DNA of 64,000 nucleotides from Blautia sp. XA-2221 (GTDB lineage Bacteria; Bacillota; Clostridia; Lachnospirales; Lachnospiraceae). The notes under the pieces were generated by a model, which was given only the letters and a program-made list of their open reading frames with translations, did no database searches and had not been told where the DNA came from. The stretch is from NCBI RefSeq assembly GCF_028767025.1, contig NZ_JAJQXX010000004.1, positions 1-64,000 of the forward strand, read 5' to 3'. Below are positions 8,540 to 17,121 of the stretch, one piece after another. Positions within the stretch are counted from its first letter, which is position 1. Each line of letters starts with the position of its first letter. Position numbers and translations under genes: made by a program.

Positions 8540-11158
8540 TTATTTGGACTCTTTTCCGTAGTATGCTTTCAGGTAGATTTCCTTCAGCTCAGCCATCAGC
8601 GGATATCTCGGGTTTGCTCCTGTACACTGGTCATTGAATGCCTGCTCAGTCATCTCATCCAGAGTGTCCAGGAAATATTTTTCATCTACACCATAATCTT
8701 TGATGGTTGGCTTGATCTCAATAATCTTCTTCAGCTCTTCCAGCTTCTCAAGAAGTTTTTCAAATACTTCCTGATCGTTTTTGCCGGTAAGACCTACGAA
8801 ACGTCCGATTTCTGCGTAACGTGCAAGTGTATGCGGGTACTGATACTGAGGGAATGTTCCCATCTTTGTAGGTACCTCAGCACTATTATAACGCATTACA
8901 TCTGTAAGAACCAGAGCATTTGCAATTCCGTGTGGAATATGATGGAATGCGCCAAGCTTATGAGCAAGGGAGTGGTTTACACCAAGGAAAGCGTTTGCAA
9001 AAGCCATACCTGCCATACAGGAAGCATTTGCCATGTGATCTCTGGCTTCCACGTCATTTCCGTCTTTGTAAGCTCTCGGAAGGTAATCAAATACCAGTTT
9101 GATCGCTTTCAGCGCAAGGCTGTCTGTATAATCAGAAGCCATTACGGAAACATATGCCTCAATTGCATGAGTCATAACGTCAATACCGGAAGCGCAGGTA
9201 AGACCTTTCGGTGCGCTCATCATGTTGTCTGTATCAACAATAGCCATATTCGGCATCAGTTCATAATCTGCCAGCGGCCATTTGATTCCTGTCTCTTTGT
9301 CTGTGATAATAGCAAACGGAGTTACCTCGGAACCTGTACCGGAAGATGTTGGAATTGCCACAAAATAAGCTTTTTTACCCATTTTAGGGAAAGTATAGAT
9401 TCTCTTGCGGATATCCATGAAATCCATTGCCATATCATCAAAATCAGCGTCCGGATTCTCATAAAGAACCCACATAACCTTACCGGCATCCATTGCAGAA
9501 CCGCCGCCGAGAGCAATAATGCAGTCCGGTTCAAAAGCGCGCATTGCTGCAGCTCCGGCTTTTGCAGATGCAAGAGACGGATCCGGCTCTACATCAGAGA
9601 AGCAGGTATGAACAATGCCCATCTGATCCAGTTTATCCTCAATAGCCTTTGTGTATCCGTTTTTGTAAAGGAAAGAGTCAGTTACAATAAAACAACGTTT
9701 TTTGCCCATAACAGTTCCCAGTTCATCAAGGGCAACCGGCATACAGCCTTTTTTGAAGTAAACCTTTTCCGGTGTTCTCATCCAGAGCATGTTCTCTCTC
9801 CTCTCTGCAACAGTTTTAATATTGATCAGATGCTTCACTCCAACGTTTTCAGAAACAGAGTTGCCACCCCAGGATCCGCATCCCAGAGTAAGGGAAGGAA
9901 CAAGCTTAAAGTTATAAAGATCTCCGATTCCACCCTGAGAAGATGGTGTATTAATTAAAATACGGCAGGTTTTCATGGCAGCCGCATGTTTTGCCATTTT
10001 TTCTTTCTCGTTTACATTGATGTAAAGAGAAGAAGTATGTCCGTATCCGCCGTCAGCTACCAACTGTTCAGCCTTTGCAAGAGCCTCGTCAAAGGTTTTT
10101 GCCTTGTACATGGCAAGTACCGGTGAAAGTTTTTCGTGAGCAAATTCTTCACTGATATCCACAGACTCAACCTCTCCAATAAGGATCTTTGTTTCTGCCG
10201 GAACAGTCACACCTGCCATTTCTGCAATTGTGGCAGCTTTCTGACCTACGATCTTTGCATTCAGCGCGCCGTTAATAAGAATAGTTTTTCTTACCTTGTC
10301 AAGTTCATCCTTTTTCAGGAAGTAGCAGCCTCTGTAAAGAAATTCTTCTTTCACTGCTTTATATACGCTTTCCAGTACAGTAACAGACTGCTCGGAAGCG
10401 CAGATCATACCATTATCAAAAGTTTTTGAATGGATAATGGAGTTTACTGCCAGACGCACATCTGCTGTGTCATCAATGATAACCGGGGTATTTCCGGCGC
10501 CAACTCCAAGAGCCGGTTTTCCGGAAGAATATGCAGCTTTCACCATTCCGGGACCACCTGTTGCCAGAATAATATCCGCTTCCTTCATAACCAGGTTAGT
10601 AAGCTCAAGGCTTGGAACATCGATCCATCCGATAATACCTTCCGGTGCGCCGGCCTTTACTGCTGCTTCAAGAACAAGCTTTGCTGCTGCAATGGTACAG
10701 CCTTTTGCCCTCGGATGTGGACTGATGATAATTGCATTTCTTGTTTTTAATGCGATCAGTGTTTTAAAAATCGCTGTAGAAGTAGGATTTGTTGTCGGGA
10801 TAACTGCAGCTACCAGACCGATGGGCTCCGCAATTTTTTTGATTCCGTAAACAGTGTCCTCTTCGATCACGCCACAGGTTTTTGTGTTTTTGTAAGCATT
10901 GTAAATATACTCTGCTGCGTAATGGTTCTTAATAACCTTATCTTCCACAATACCCATGCCAGTTTCTTCAACAGCCATTTTTGCAAGGGGAATACGTGCT
11001 TTGTCAGCAGCGGTAGCCGCAGCCTTAAAGATTTTGTCTACCTGCTCCTGTGTGTAAGTGGCGAAAAGTTTCTGTGCTTCTTTCATCGCAGCCATTTTTG
11101 CTTCCAGTGCTTCTGCAGTGTCGATCACAGCCGGGATGTGGGTTTCTGTCTTTGCCAT
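8540..11158 (-). CDS. adhE: Bifunctional acetaldehyde-CoA / alcohol dehydrogenase
   Basis: Reduces acetyl-CoA to acetaldehyde and then ethanol, reoxidising two NADH; it forms spirosome filaments in other species. The 872 residues show an N-terminal CoA-acylating aldehyde dehydrogenase (about 1-440, nucleophile Cys253 in NGMICASEQS) and a C-terminal iron alcohol dehydrogenase (about 460-872, GGGSAMDAGKVMW, the metal-site FLGVNHSLAHKLGAFHHIPHG). The start has AAGGAGG eight bases upstream. The promoter carries two Rex-like operators, consistent with NADH-responsive control. Confidence 0.98.
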   Translation of the reverse strand: MAKTETHIPAVIDTAEALEAKMAAMKEAQKLFATYTQEQVDKIFKAAATAADKARIPLAKMAVEETGMGIVEDKVIKNHYAAEYIYNAYKNTKTCGVIEEDTVYGIKKIAEPIGLVAAVIPTTNPTSTAIFKTLIALKTRNAIIISPHPRAKGCTIAAAKLVLEAAVKAGAPEGIIGWIDVPSLELTNLVMKEADIILATGGPGMVKAAYSSGKPALGVGAGNTPVIIDDTADVRLAVNSIIHSKTFDNGMICASEQSVTVLESVYKAVKEEFLYRGCYFLKKDELDKVRKTILINGALNAKIVGQKAATIAEMAGVTVPAETKILIGEVESVDISEEFAHEKLSPVLAMYKAKTFDEALAKAEQLVADGGYGHTSSLYINVNEKEKMAKHAAAMKTCRILINTPSSQGGIGDLYNFKLVPSLTLGCGSWGGNSVSENVGVKHLINIKTVAERRENMLWMRTPEKVYFKKGCMPVALDELGTVMGKKRCFIVTDSFLYKNGYTKAIEDKLDQMGIVHTCFSDVEPDPSLASAKAGAAAMRAFEPDCIIALGGGSAMDAGKVMWVLYENPDADFDDMAMDFMDIRKRIYTFPKMGKKAYFVAIPTSSGTGSEVTPFAIITDKETGIKWPLADYELMPNMAIVDTDNMMSAPKGLTCASGIDVMTHAIEAYVSVMASDYTDSLALKAIKLVFDYLPRAYKDGNDVEARDHMANASCMAGMAFANAFLGVNHSLAHKLGAFHHIPHGIANALVLTDVMRYNSAEVPTKMGTFPQYQYPHTLARYAEIGRFVGLTGKNDQEVFEKLLEKLEELKKIIEIKPTIKDYGVDEKYFLDTLDEMTEQAFNDQCTGANPRYPLMAELKEIYLKAYYGKESK

Positions 11159-11229
11159 TTGAAATCCTCCTTGTTAATCCATTTATATTCTTATATTGTT
11201 ACTTTCTTTTGATAGAGCGTCAAATAATT

Positions 11230-11247
11230 ATGTTAATTGATTAACGT
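11230..11247. promoter_or_regulatory. Second Rex-like operator in the adhE leader
   Basis: GTTAA-TTGA-TTAAC (11232-11245) is a perfect inverted repeat inside an 18-bp window that matches the Rex consensus TTGTTAAnnnnTTAACAA at most positions. It lies just downstream of the predicted transcription start, where it could act as a roadblock. Confidence 0.6.
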
Positions 11248-11274
11248 TAAATATTTGTCAAACTCGATGGTTCT

Positions 11275-11303
11275 ATTATATTTGTTTGTTAATCATTTGT
11301 CAA
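11275..11303 (-). promoter_or_regulatory. Consensus sigma-A promoter of adhE overlapped by a Rex-like operator
   Basis: On the minus strand TTGACA (11298-11303), 17 bp and TATAAT (11275-11280) are a perfect consensus promoter. A Rex-like box covers 11286-11303: one arm is a perfect TTGTTAA and the other, TTGTCAA, matches five of seven. It overlaps the -35 box, so repressor and polymerase should exclude each other. Rex control of adhE is established in other Firmicutes. The rex gene is not in this window. Confidence 0.8.
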
Positions 11304-11546
11304 TCTTTATGTTTGCAAAAAAACATTCAAAAAACAGAAGCTTCAAATCCTGTTTTTTATACAACATACACAAAAATATTTCTGTCATATTTTTCCAAAC
11401 AGGAACATATCTTAGTTGATGGGGACTGTTTTTCTGGCTAATATCCACTGTAAACAGTTATTCTGACAGCCTTTCAGACTTTCAGATATATTTTACCCTG
11501 AATTAACTTAATCTTTTTTTCTATTTATTATAAGGAGTATAAAGTA

Positions 11547-12242
11547 ATGAACAGTTGTATTGCAGTAAGAGACCATTGGAAATTTATTTATACACAGATT
11601 GAGGAAGAACAGCAGAAATTGAAAAAGAAAGAGCAGCTCAAGCGTGATCTGACGGACGAAACATTTCGCACAAAAGGAAAGTGCGCTATCAGCCTTATGC
11701 TGACAAAACTTGATATTATCAACGCAATCCTTACCATGAAGTATCAGCGCAATGTCATTCAGATGAAAACCGGACGGCTGAAAGAATATGACAGCGTATA
11801 TAAAAAAATGCAGAAAAAAGGGCTTGAACTGAATTTTAATATTGCCCTTGAAAAAATAAACGACCTGATCGGGGTAAGAGCGGTGTGTGCTTATGTAGAT
11901 GATATCTACCAGGTTGCCGGACTGCTCAAAAAGCAAAAAGACATCCGAATCCTGAAAATCAAGGACTACATACAGGAGCCCAAAGCCTCCGGCTACCAGA
12001 GTCTTCATCTGATTCTGGAAACAGCAATTCCCTTTCAGGAAGATATCCAGTGGATAAAAATAGAACTTCAACTCCGCACTGCCGCCATGGATTACTGGGC
12101 AAATCTGGATCATCAGCTCCGCTATAAACGAAAACAAAAAGAAACACAGTTTATTGACGAGGAACTTCAGCAGTGCGCTGCGGTCATTCGCGCGCTGGAT
12201 CAGAAAATGCTGGCTATACGGAAAAAGATTGATAAAATTTAA
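11547..12242 (+). CDS. Small alarmone synthetase (RelQ/YjbM-like GTP pyrophosphokinase)
   Basis: 231 residues with a single RelA/SpoT synthetase domain and no HD hydrolase, TGS or ACT domain. Signatures: LEKINDLIGVRAVCAYVDDIYQVAGLL, the KDYIQEPKASGYQSLHL substrate loop and the EIQLRT-equivalent IELQLRTAAMDYWANLDHQLRYK. It makes (p)ppGpp from ATP and GDP/GTP. The start is preceded by AAGGAG. It is divergent from adhE and has its own terminator. Whether it is RelQ- or RelP-type cannot be settled here; the long N-terminus and lysine-rich tail favour neither. Confidence 0.88.
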   Translation: MNSCIAVRDHWKFIYTQIEEEQQKLKKKEQLKRDLTDETFRTKGKCAISLMLTKLDIINAILTMKYQRNVIQMKTGRLKEYDSVYKKMQKKGLELNFNIALEKINDLIGVRAVCAYVDDIYQVAGLLKKQKDIRILKIKDYIQEPKASGYQSLHLILETAIPFQEDIQWIKIELQLRTAAMDYWANLDHQLRYKRKQKETQFIDEELQQCAAVIRALDQKMLAIRKKIDKI

Positions 12243-12262
12243 ACAGGATTCCTTCCTGTTTT
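12241..12262 (+). terminator. Rho-independent terminator of the alarmone synthetase gene
   Basis: AAACAGGA and TCCTGTTT form an 8-bp stem with a 5-base loop, ending in a short T run and starting at the stop codon. A second CAGGATT/AATCCTG pairing overlaps it up to about 12280. Confidence 0.6.
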
Positions 12263-12358
12263 ATGGAAAAGAATCCTGTTCTCGTATTTACATTATTATT
12301 TTTGACTTTTGCCGTCATAAAACAGCAAAGCCTGAAAAGAACCGGCTTCTCTCCGGCT

Positions 12359-13558
12359 TTATTTTTCTCCTGTAAGAGAAAACTCTGCTGCCAGCTTTTT
12401 AAATTCCGGAAGAGAATTGATGATCGTCTCATAGGAAACACAATAGGCCAGTCTCACATATCCGGGGCAGGCAAAGGAACTTCCCGGAACCATAAGAATA
12501 TTATACTTTTTTCCCGCCTCACAAAATTCCCTTTCATCAGGAACCGGTGACTTCACAAAAAGATAAAAGGCTCCCTGCGGTTTGATACACTGAAAACCGC
12601 AGGCAGTAAGACCGTGATAGAGAGCCTGACGATTTTTGTCATAGGCAGCCACATCCACTTCCGCATCCACACAGCGGGCGATCACCTTCTGCATCAGAGA
12701 AGGCGCATTGACACTTCCCAGAATACGATTTGCAATACCTGCTGCTGCAATTACCGTTTCACTGTCCTCAAGAGCATCCGGGATCACAAGATAACCGATC
12801 CTCTCTCCCGGAAGGGACAGGGATTTGCTGTAAGAATAACCTACTACTGTATTTTTGTAGTATTTTGTAAGATATGGAACCTCCGCACCGTCATAGGCAA
12901 GCTCACGGTATGGCTCGTCTGAAATCAGATAAATCACACTGCCATATTCTTTTTGTTTTTTATCCAGAATCGCTGCCAGAGCTTTAATTGTATCTTCCGA
13001 ATAAATAACGCCTGTGGGATTGTGAGGACTATTTACAATAACAGCCCTTGTGTTTACAGTGATTTTTCTTTCCAATTCTTGAAGATCTGGCTGAAAGGTT
13101 TCTGTATCCGGAGAGATTTCCACAAGCTTTCCGTCATAATTTTTTACATATGCACCGTATTCCAGAAAATATGGTGCAAAAACAACAACTTCCTCTCCGG
13201 GATTCAGAACGGTTTTCAGGATCACATTCAGTCCACTTGCAGCTCCCACTGTCATGATCAGGTTTTTTGCAGAAAAATCTGTCCCAAAACGACGATTCAG
13301 GGACTGTGCAATCGTTTCACGCACATCCTCAAATCCCGCGTTATTCATATACCCGTGGAGAATTACAGGATCCTCGTTGTTTGCCAGGTCAACAATGGCT
13401 TCCCGAACGCAGTCAGGCGCAGGAACACTGGGATTTCCCAGACTGAAATCATATACTTTATCCGCTCCGTACTGCTTTTTCAGACGGTTTCCCTCCTCAA
13501 ACATGGTACGGATCGCAGAATTATTCTGAACAAAAGGAATCATTTTTTCCGCTATCAT
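12359..13558 (-). CDS. PLP-dependent aminotransferase, class I/II (AspC-like)
   Basis: 399 residues with the fold-type I aminotransferase landmarks: NPTG at 180-183, Asp214 in ISDEPY (pyridine N partner), the PLP lysine Lys245 in SYSKSLSLPGER, and an arginine near the C-terminus in YVRLAYC for the substrate carboxylate. The N-terminal MIPFVQNNSAIRTMFEEG segment is typical of a Clostridia subgroup. It starts 5 bases after the NSS transporter stop and is surely co-transcribed with it. Its amino acid substrate is not evident; the transporter's cargo is the best clue. Confidence 0.88.
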   Translation of the reverse strand: MIAEKMIPFVQNNSAIRTMFEEGNRLKKQYGADKVYDFSLGNPSVPAPDCVREAIVDLANNEDPVILHGYMNNAGFEDVRETIAQSLNRRFGTDFSAKNLIMTVGAASGLNVILKTVLNPGEEVVVFAPYFLEYGAYVKNYDGKLVEISPDTETFQPDLQELERKITVNTRAVIVNSPHNPTGVIYSEDTIKALAAILDKKQKEYGSVIYLISDEPYRELAYDGAEVPYLTKYYKNTVVGYSYSKSLSLPGERIGYLVIPDALEDSETVIAAAGIANRILGSVNAPSLMQKVIARCVDAEVDVAAYDKNRQALYHGLTACGFQCIKPQGAFYLFVKSPVPDEREFCEAGKKYNILMVPGSSFACPGYVRLAYCVSYETIINSLPEFKKLAAEFSLTGEK

Positions 13559-13563
13559 ATCCG

Positions 13564-15042
13564 TCAGCTCCTGTCTTTTTTACTTTTGTTATGCCCAAAA
13601 GCGATCCACACAACCAGCGCAAGCATTGCCACGCCAATGATCATCCCCGGAACAAGATATTCCATTCCTTTTGGCTTAAACATATCATAGTAGCCTTTCA
13701 GATAAATTACAGAAACCACTACAGGAATCACCCACAACATATACATACGGATACCTGCCGGGAATTTTACACCCTTTCCTGTGTTTGCTTCTTTTAAAAA
13801 GTTCTTCCAGCCCCAGCCTCTCTTTGATGCGCAGAAAAGTACAAACAGTACAGAACCAAGAGGCAGAATATTATTAGATACAATAAAATCTTCCAGATCC
13901 ATAATGTTTGTTCCTTCGCCTAAAATCTGTATTCCGGACCAGGGTCCAAAGCCAAGGATTGCCGGCAGGGAAAGAAGAATAACAAGCACAATATTTACCA
14001 TTACTGCTTTCTTACGGCTCCAGCCCCACAGATCAATGGCAAAAGACAAAATATTTTCAAATACGGCAACTACTGTAGACAGAGCCGCGCATGCCATAAA
14101 AAGGAAGAACAATGCGCCCCAGAGCCTTCCTCCCATCATCTGATTAAATACATTGGGAAGTGTGATAAATACAAGCCCCGGACCCGCACCCGGTTCTACA
14201 TTAAACGCAAAACATGCAGGGATAATGATCATGCCTGCCATCAGCGCAACAAAAGTATCCAGTACAAGAATGCTAAGACTCTCTCCTGCCAGTGTCAGAT
14301 CCTTTTTCATATAGCTTCCAAAGATCTCCATTGCTCCGATTCCAATACTCAAAGTGAAAAACGCCTGAGACATGGCTCCGAATATTACATTTCCGATTCC
14401 GGCTTCTTTCATATTCTCAAAATTCGGAATCAGATAAAATTTGATACCTTCCATGGCCCCGTCCAGAGTAGCAGAATGAACTGCAAGCACAACAATCAGT
14501 GCCAACAGGCAGAGCATCATGATTTTTGTAATTCTCTCAACTCCGTTCTGAAGCCCAAGAGAACAGATCCCAAATGCCAGAAACACTGCAAGAACCATCC
14601 AAAAGATCATGGTTCCTGTGGATTTCTGGAAGTTCCCGAAAAATTCTGTTACCTGTGCAGAATCCGCTCCCTGAAGCTTTCCGGTTGCCATTACATAGCC
14701 ATAGTACAACGTCCATCCGGCTACCATGGTATAAAACATCATCAGAACATAATTTCCGATCATCCCCATATAGCTGTACTTATGGAAATTAGAACCTTCC
14801 GGTTCCAGTTCGTGAAAAGCCTTCGCCGTACTTTTTCTGCTGGCACGTCCTACTGCAAATTCGCTGACAAGAATAGGAAGTCCCAGAACTATAAGAAAAA
14901 CAAGGTAAAGGAGAACAAACGCCGCCCCACCGTATTTTCCTGTCATATATGGAAATTTCCAAACGTTCCCCAGACCTATGGCACATCCAGCAGACACCAG
15001 AATAAACCCAAGTCGTGAGCCAAAAGTTTCTCTTTCTTTCAC
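13564..15042 (-). CDS. Neurotransmitter:sodium symporter (SNF/NSS) family amino acid transporter
   Basis: 492 residues with about eleven to twelve hydrophobic segments. The N-terminus shows the LeuT-fold hallmark SAGCAIGLGNVWKFPYMTGKYGG, described here by its GLGNVWKFPY core, where TM1 unwinds to bind Na+ and substrate. Other markers are the TM3 tyrosine region YYGYVMATG and the TM6-like FFTLSIGIGAMEIFGSYM. Bacterial relatives (LeuT, MhsT, TnaT) import hydrophobic or aromatic amino acids with Na+. The adjacent aminotransferase suggests amino acid catabolism, an inference. Confidence 0.92.
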   Translation of the reverse strand: MKERETFGSRLGFILVSAGCAIGLGNVWKFPYMTGKYGGAAFVLLYLVFLIVLGLPILVSEFAVGRASRKSTAKAFHELEPEGSNFHKYSYMGMIGNYVLMMFYTMVAGWTLYYGYVMATGKLQGADSAQVTEFFGNFQKSTGTMIFWMVLAVFLAFGICSLGLQNGVERITKIMMLCLLALIVVLAVHSATLDGAMEGIKFYLIPNFENMKEAGIGNVIFGAMSQAFFTLSIGIGAMEIFGSYMKKDLTLAGESLSILVLDTFVALMAGMIIIPACFAFNVEPGAGPGLVFITLPNVFNQMMGGRLWGALFFLFMACAALSTVVAVFENILSFAIDLWGWSRKKAVMVNIVLVILLSLPAILGFGPWSGIQILGEGTNIMDLEDFIVSNNILPLGSVLFVLFCASKRGWGWKNFLKEANTGKGVKFPAGIRMYMLWVIPVVVSVIYLKGYYDMFKPKGMEYLVPGMIIGVAMLALVVWIAFGHNKSKKDRS

Positions 15043-15073
15043 TGATTTCCCCTCCTATAAAATAATTTAAGTC

Positions 15074-15102
15074 ATTATATCACATTAAAGCGTTAATGGA
15101 AA
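15074..15102 (-). promoter_or_regulatory. Extended -10 promoter of the NSS transporter / aminotransferase pair
   Basis: On the minus strand TATAAT (15074-15079) with an upstream TG (extended -10), a 17-bp spacer and a weak -35 TTTCCA (15097-15102). The distance to the transporter start is about 30 bases. Confidence 0.5.
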
Positions 15103-15120
15103 CCAGTAATTATTTGAGAT

Positions 15121-15585
15121 TTAGAAATTCTCCTCCACTTTTTCAAATCTCCACTTCTGTTTTACATCCGGATACTTGTCCCTGTCCACTTCGCTCATAA
15201 ACATTTCAAAAGGTCTTGCGCAGGTTTTAAAGGGAGCATACAGAGCCTGATAAACCACAAACTTTTCTCCTGTTTCTGTATGATCCGCAAAAGCAAGCAC
15301 TTTATAAAGATACTCTGAAGTATTCTCATTTACCCATTCTCTTTTAAAATGACGGACAATATCTCCCGGGCGAATATCCCTTCTGGCTGCTTCTTCTGTT
15401 ATTACAAGAGCCTCCGGCTCCGAATCAAGTTCTGCGTACTCCTCTTTGTCCAGAGATACCGGTACTCCGGTCCTGCCGGAAATATGAACGCCCCCATACC
15501 AGGTTCCCTCTGTTTCAAAGATGTCTCCCACTTCATACTCCTGACTGTATTCATCATTTTTCTTGATAATTCTAATCCTGCTCAT
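15121..15585 (-). CDS. DUF1653 domain protein
   Basis: 154 residues. The C-terminal half (about 75-150) has the DUF1653 pattern [14 protein letters not shown]...[16 protein letters not shown]...[24 protein letters not shown]. The N-terminal half (about 1-60) looks like a second small beta domain ([19 protein letters not shown]) not assigned to a family. No signal peptide or membrane segment. The start is preceded by AGGAAGG. Function is unknown. It stands between the NSS transporter and a phosphodiesterase without tight coupling to either. Confidence 0.75.
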   Translation of the reverse strand: MSRIRIIKKNDEYSQEYEVGDIFETEGTWYGGVHISGRTGVPVSLDKEEYAELDSEPEALVITEEAARRDIRPGDIVRHFKREWVNENTSEYLYKVLAFADHTETGEKFVVYQALYAPFKTCARPFEMFMSEVDRDKYPDVKQKWRFEKVEENF

Positions 15586-15711
15586 TTCCTTCCTCCTGTA
15601 TCGTCATGTATTTTAAAAATCCAAGCCTCTCTGCCTTTTGCCGCTTACCATGTAGATCGCCGCATGGATATTCAGCATATCACCTGCTATATGCTCTTTT
15701 TCCGGTTAAAA

Positions 15712-16452
15712 TCAACTGTGTTTTTTCAGGAATTTGTTTCTGATCTTCACTGCTCTGTCCGGATAGTTGGTAATAATTGCATCCACCCCTGCATGGAATA
15801 GTTTCTCCATATGCTCTGTTTCATTTACTGTCCACACACGGATCTTCAATCCACTTTCTTTATATTCTCTGAGAAAATCCGCCATCACCATATGATAAAT
15901 TGCCGGATGAAGCCCTTTGATCCCGGTCTTTTTTGCATAATCGGCAACATTAAGGATCACATCACTGTACAGATAAGCAGTTTCCGCTCCTGGATCCAGT
16001 TCTCTGATTTTCTGCATACTATAATGGTTAAAAGAAGAATATATGATCCTGTCTTCCATTCCCTGGTGCTTTACCTCTTCTATTACCATACGCTCCAGTT
16101 CCGGATACCAGAAAATTCCTGTTTTCAGTTCAATATTCACTTTAATCCCACTTGGTTTTACCAGTTCCAAAACTTCTCGTAATGTGGGAATCCTGCCTTT
16201 TTTTCCCTCAGGAGTACTAACCTGAAATCTTTTCAATTCTTCCAGTGTATAGTCTTTTACCCAGCCTGTCCCATTACAAACTCTGTCAATACTTTCGTCA
16301 TGTATGATCACCATCTGACCATCCCTGCTAAGCTGGACATCCAGTTCAATTCCATCTGCTCCCTGTTCCACTGCCAATGCAAAAGCCTCCAGGGTATTTT
16401 CTGACTCATATCCACTGGCACCCCTGTGGGCAAAAATTTCCGTAGTTTTCAC
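15712..16452 (-). CDS. Glycerophosphodiester phosphodiesterase (GDPD family)
   Basis: Hydrolyses glycerophosphodiesters to glycerol-3-phosphate and an alcohol. 246 residues, a typical short cytosolic form: HRGASGYESENT with the catalytic His-Arg and Glu, ELDVQLSRDGQMVIIHDE with the metal-binding acids and second catalytic His, then NIELKTG and RVWTVNE. I chose GTG at 16452 because GGAGG lies eight bases upstream; the in-frame ATG at 16467 overlaps that site and has none of its own. No signal peptide, so its substrates come from inside the cell. Confidence 0.9.
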   Translation of the reverse strand: MKTTEIFAHRGASGYESENTLEAFALAVEQGADGIELDVQLSRDGQMVIIHDESIDRVCNGTGWVKDYTLEELKRFQVSTPEGKKGRIPTLREVLELVKPSGIKVNIELKTGIFWYPELERMVIEEVKHQGMEDRIIYSSFNHYSMQKIRELDPGAETAYLYSDVILNVADYAKKTGIKGLHPAIYHMVMADFLREYKESGLKIRVWTVNETEHMEKLFHAGVDAIITNYPDRAVKIRNKFLKKHS

Positions 16453-16474
16453 TTTTCTGTCCTCCATAAAAATA

Positions 16475-16506
16475 TATCCGGGTGTATTTTACCACACCCG
16501 GATTTT
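16475..16506 (-). terminator. Hairpin just upstream of the phosphodiesterase gene
   Basis: ATCCGGGTGT and ACACCCGGAT form a perfect 10-bp stem. On the minus strand the tail is ATATATTTTTA. It sits about eight bases before the phosphodiesterase ribosome site. It could end an upstream transcript, or attenuate the phosphodiesterase gene. Confidence 0.6.
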
Positions 16507-16602
16507 GGAATAAAGCTATATTGCGTCATTGTGCTTATTCATTTACAAGGTTATATTCCTCAATTGCTCCATTAATAGATGCTGCCATATTTTTACACAA
16601 CG

Positions 16603-16650
16603 AAAAAACACCGTCCCCGCGGCAATCACGTTGTCCGCAAAAACAGTGCT
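16603..16650 (-). terminator. Rho-independent terminator of tRNA-Lys
   Basis: A 14-bp stem (CACTGTTTTTGCGG with CCGCGGGGACGGTG, several G-U pairs) closes a GC-containing loop and is followed on the minus strand by six T residues. It starts about seven bases after the tRNA. Confidence 0.85.
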
Positions 16651-16656
16651 TTAAAT

Positions 16657-16728
16657 GCGTCTTCAGGGGTTCGAACCCTGGACACCCTGATTAAGAGTCA
16701 GGTGCTCTGCCAGCTGAGCTAAAGACGC
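16657..16728 (-). tRNA. tRNA-Lys, anticodon CTT
   Basis: 72 bases fold as a cloverleaf: acceptor GCGTCTT/AAGACGC, a D arm with AGCTGG, the anticodon arm CCTGA-CTCTTAA-TCAGG giving anticodon CTT, and the T arm CAGGG-TTCGAAC-CCCTG. The 3' CCA is not encoded. It is a single-tRNA unit with its own promoter and terminator. Confidence 0.97.
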
Positions 16729-16772
16729 TTATTTTATTTTCCTGCGTTTTTTATTTCCTTAACGCAAAATTT

Positions 16773-16801
16773 ATTATACGAAACACTTTGTCAAAAGTCA
16801 A
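16773..16801 (-). promoter_or_regulatory. Sigma-A promoter of tRNA-Lys
   Basis: On the minus strand TTGACT (16796-16801), 17 bp and TATAAT (16773-16778), about 45 bases before the mature tRNA. A second TTGACA inside the spacer has no properly spaced -10. Confidence 0.8.
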
Positions 16802-16841
16802 GCATTATTTTATATAATTTTTAATTTTTTTCACTAAAAAA

Positions 16842-17009
16842 TCACTTTTTCATTTTATCCGCATTTTTTCTATCCAATGAGTCCAGCATTTTTGCCAGCT
16901 CATCTGCATTTTTACGAATTTTTGTCAGATGACTGTCCAGTCTGCGATGATCATAACTGAACTGTGTCATAATTGAATAAATTTTCCCATGCTTTTTCAA
17001 TGCTGCCAT
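16842..17009 (-). CDS. Small protein of 55 residues, unknown
   Basis: An ATG at 17009 with GCGGAGG six bases upstream opens a 55-codon frame ending in TGA. The peptide starts MAALKKHGKIYSIMTQF and its C-terminal half has a heptad-like, charged pattern (HLTKIRKNADELAKMLDSL) that suggests a short coiled coil. No signal peptide or membrane helix. It follows trmB after that gene's terminator and precedes the tRNA-Lys promoter. I recognise no family. The good ribosome site and lack of rare-codon drift favour a real gene. Confidence 0.55.
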   Translation of the reverse strand: MAALKKHGKIYSIMTQFSYDHRRLDSHLTKIRKNADELAKMLDSLDRKNADKMKK

Positions 17010-17039
17010 AATATCCTCCGCTTAAACAAACCTCTCAGT

Positions 17040-17070
17040 CAAAAAAAGAGGACAGCTGTTTCTGTCCTCT
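17040..17070 (-). terminator. Rho-independent terminator of trmB
   Basis: AGAGGACAG and CTGTCCTCT form a perfect 9-bp stem with a 6-base loop; seven T residues follow on the minus strand. Some read-through could feed the 55-residue ORF just downstream. Confidence 0.9.
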
Positions 17071-17121
17071 GAAGTGTTTCTTCTATATAATATATGTATA
17101 TCTGAATCAAAGGGTTCCCAG

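Noticed and set aside
8831-9958. 375-codon plus-strand frame inside adhE
   Set aside because: It lies wholly antisense to a conserved enzyme and its peptide has no recognisable domain; the composition fits a shadow frame.
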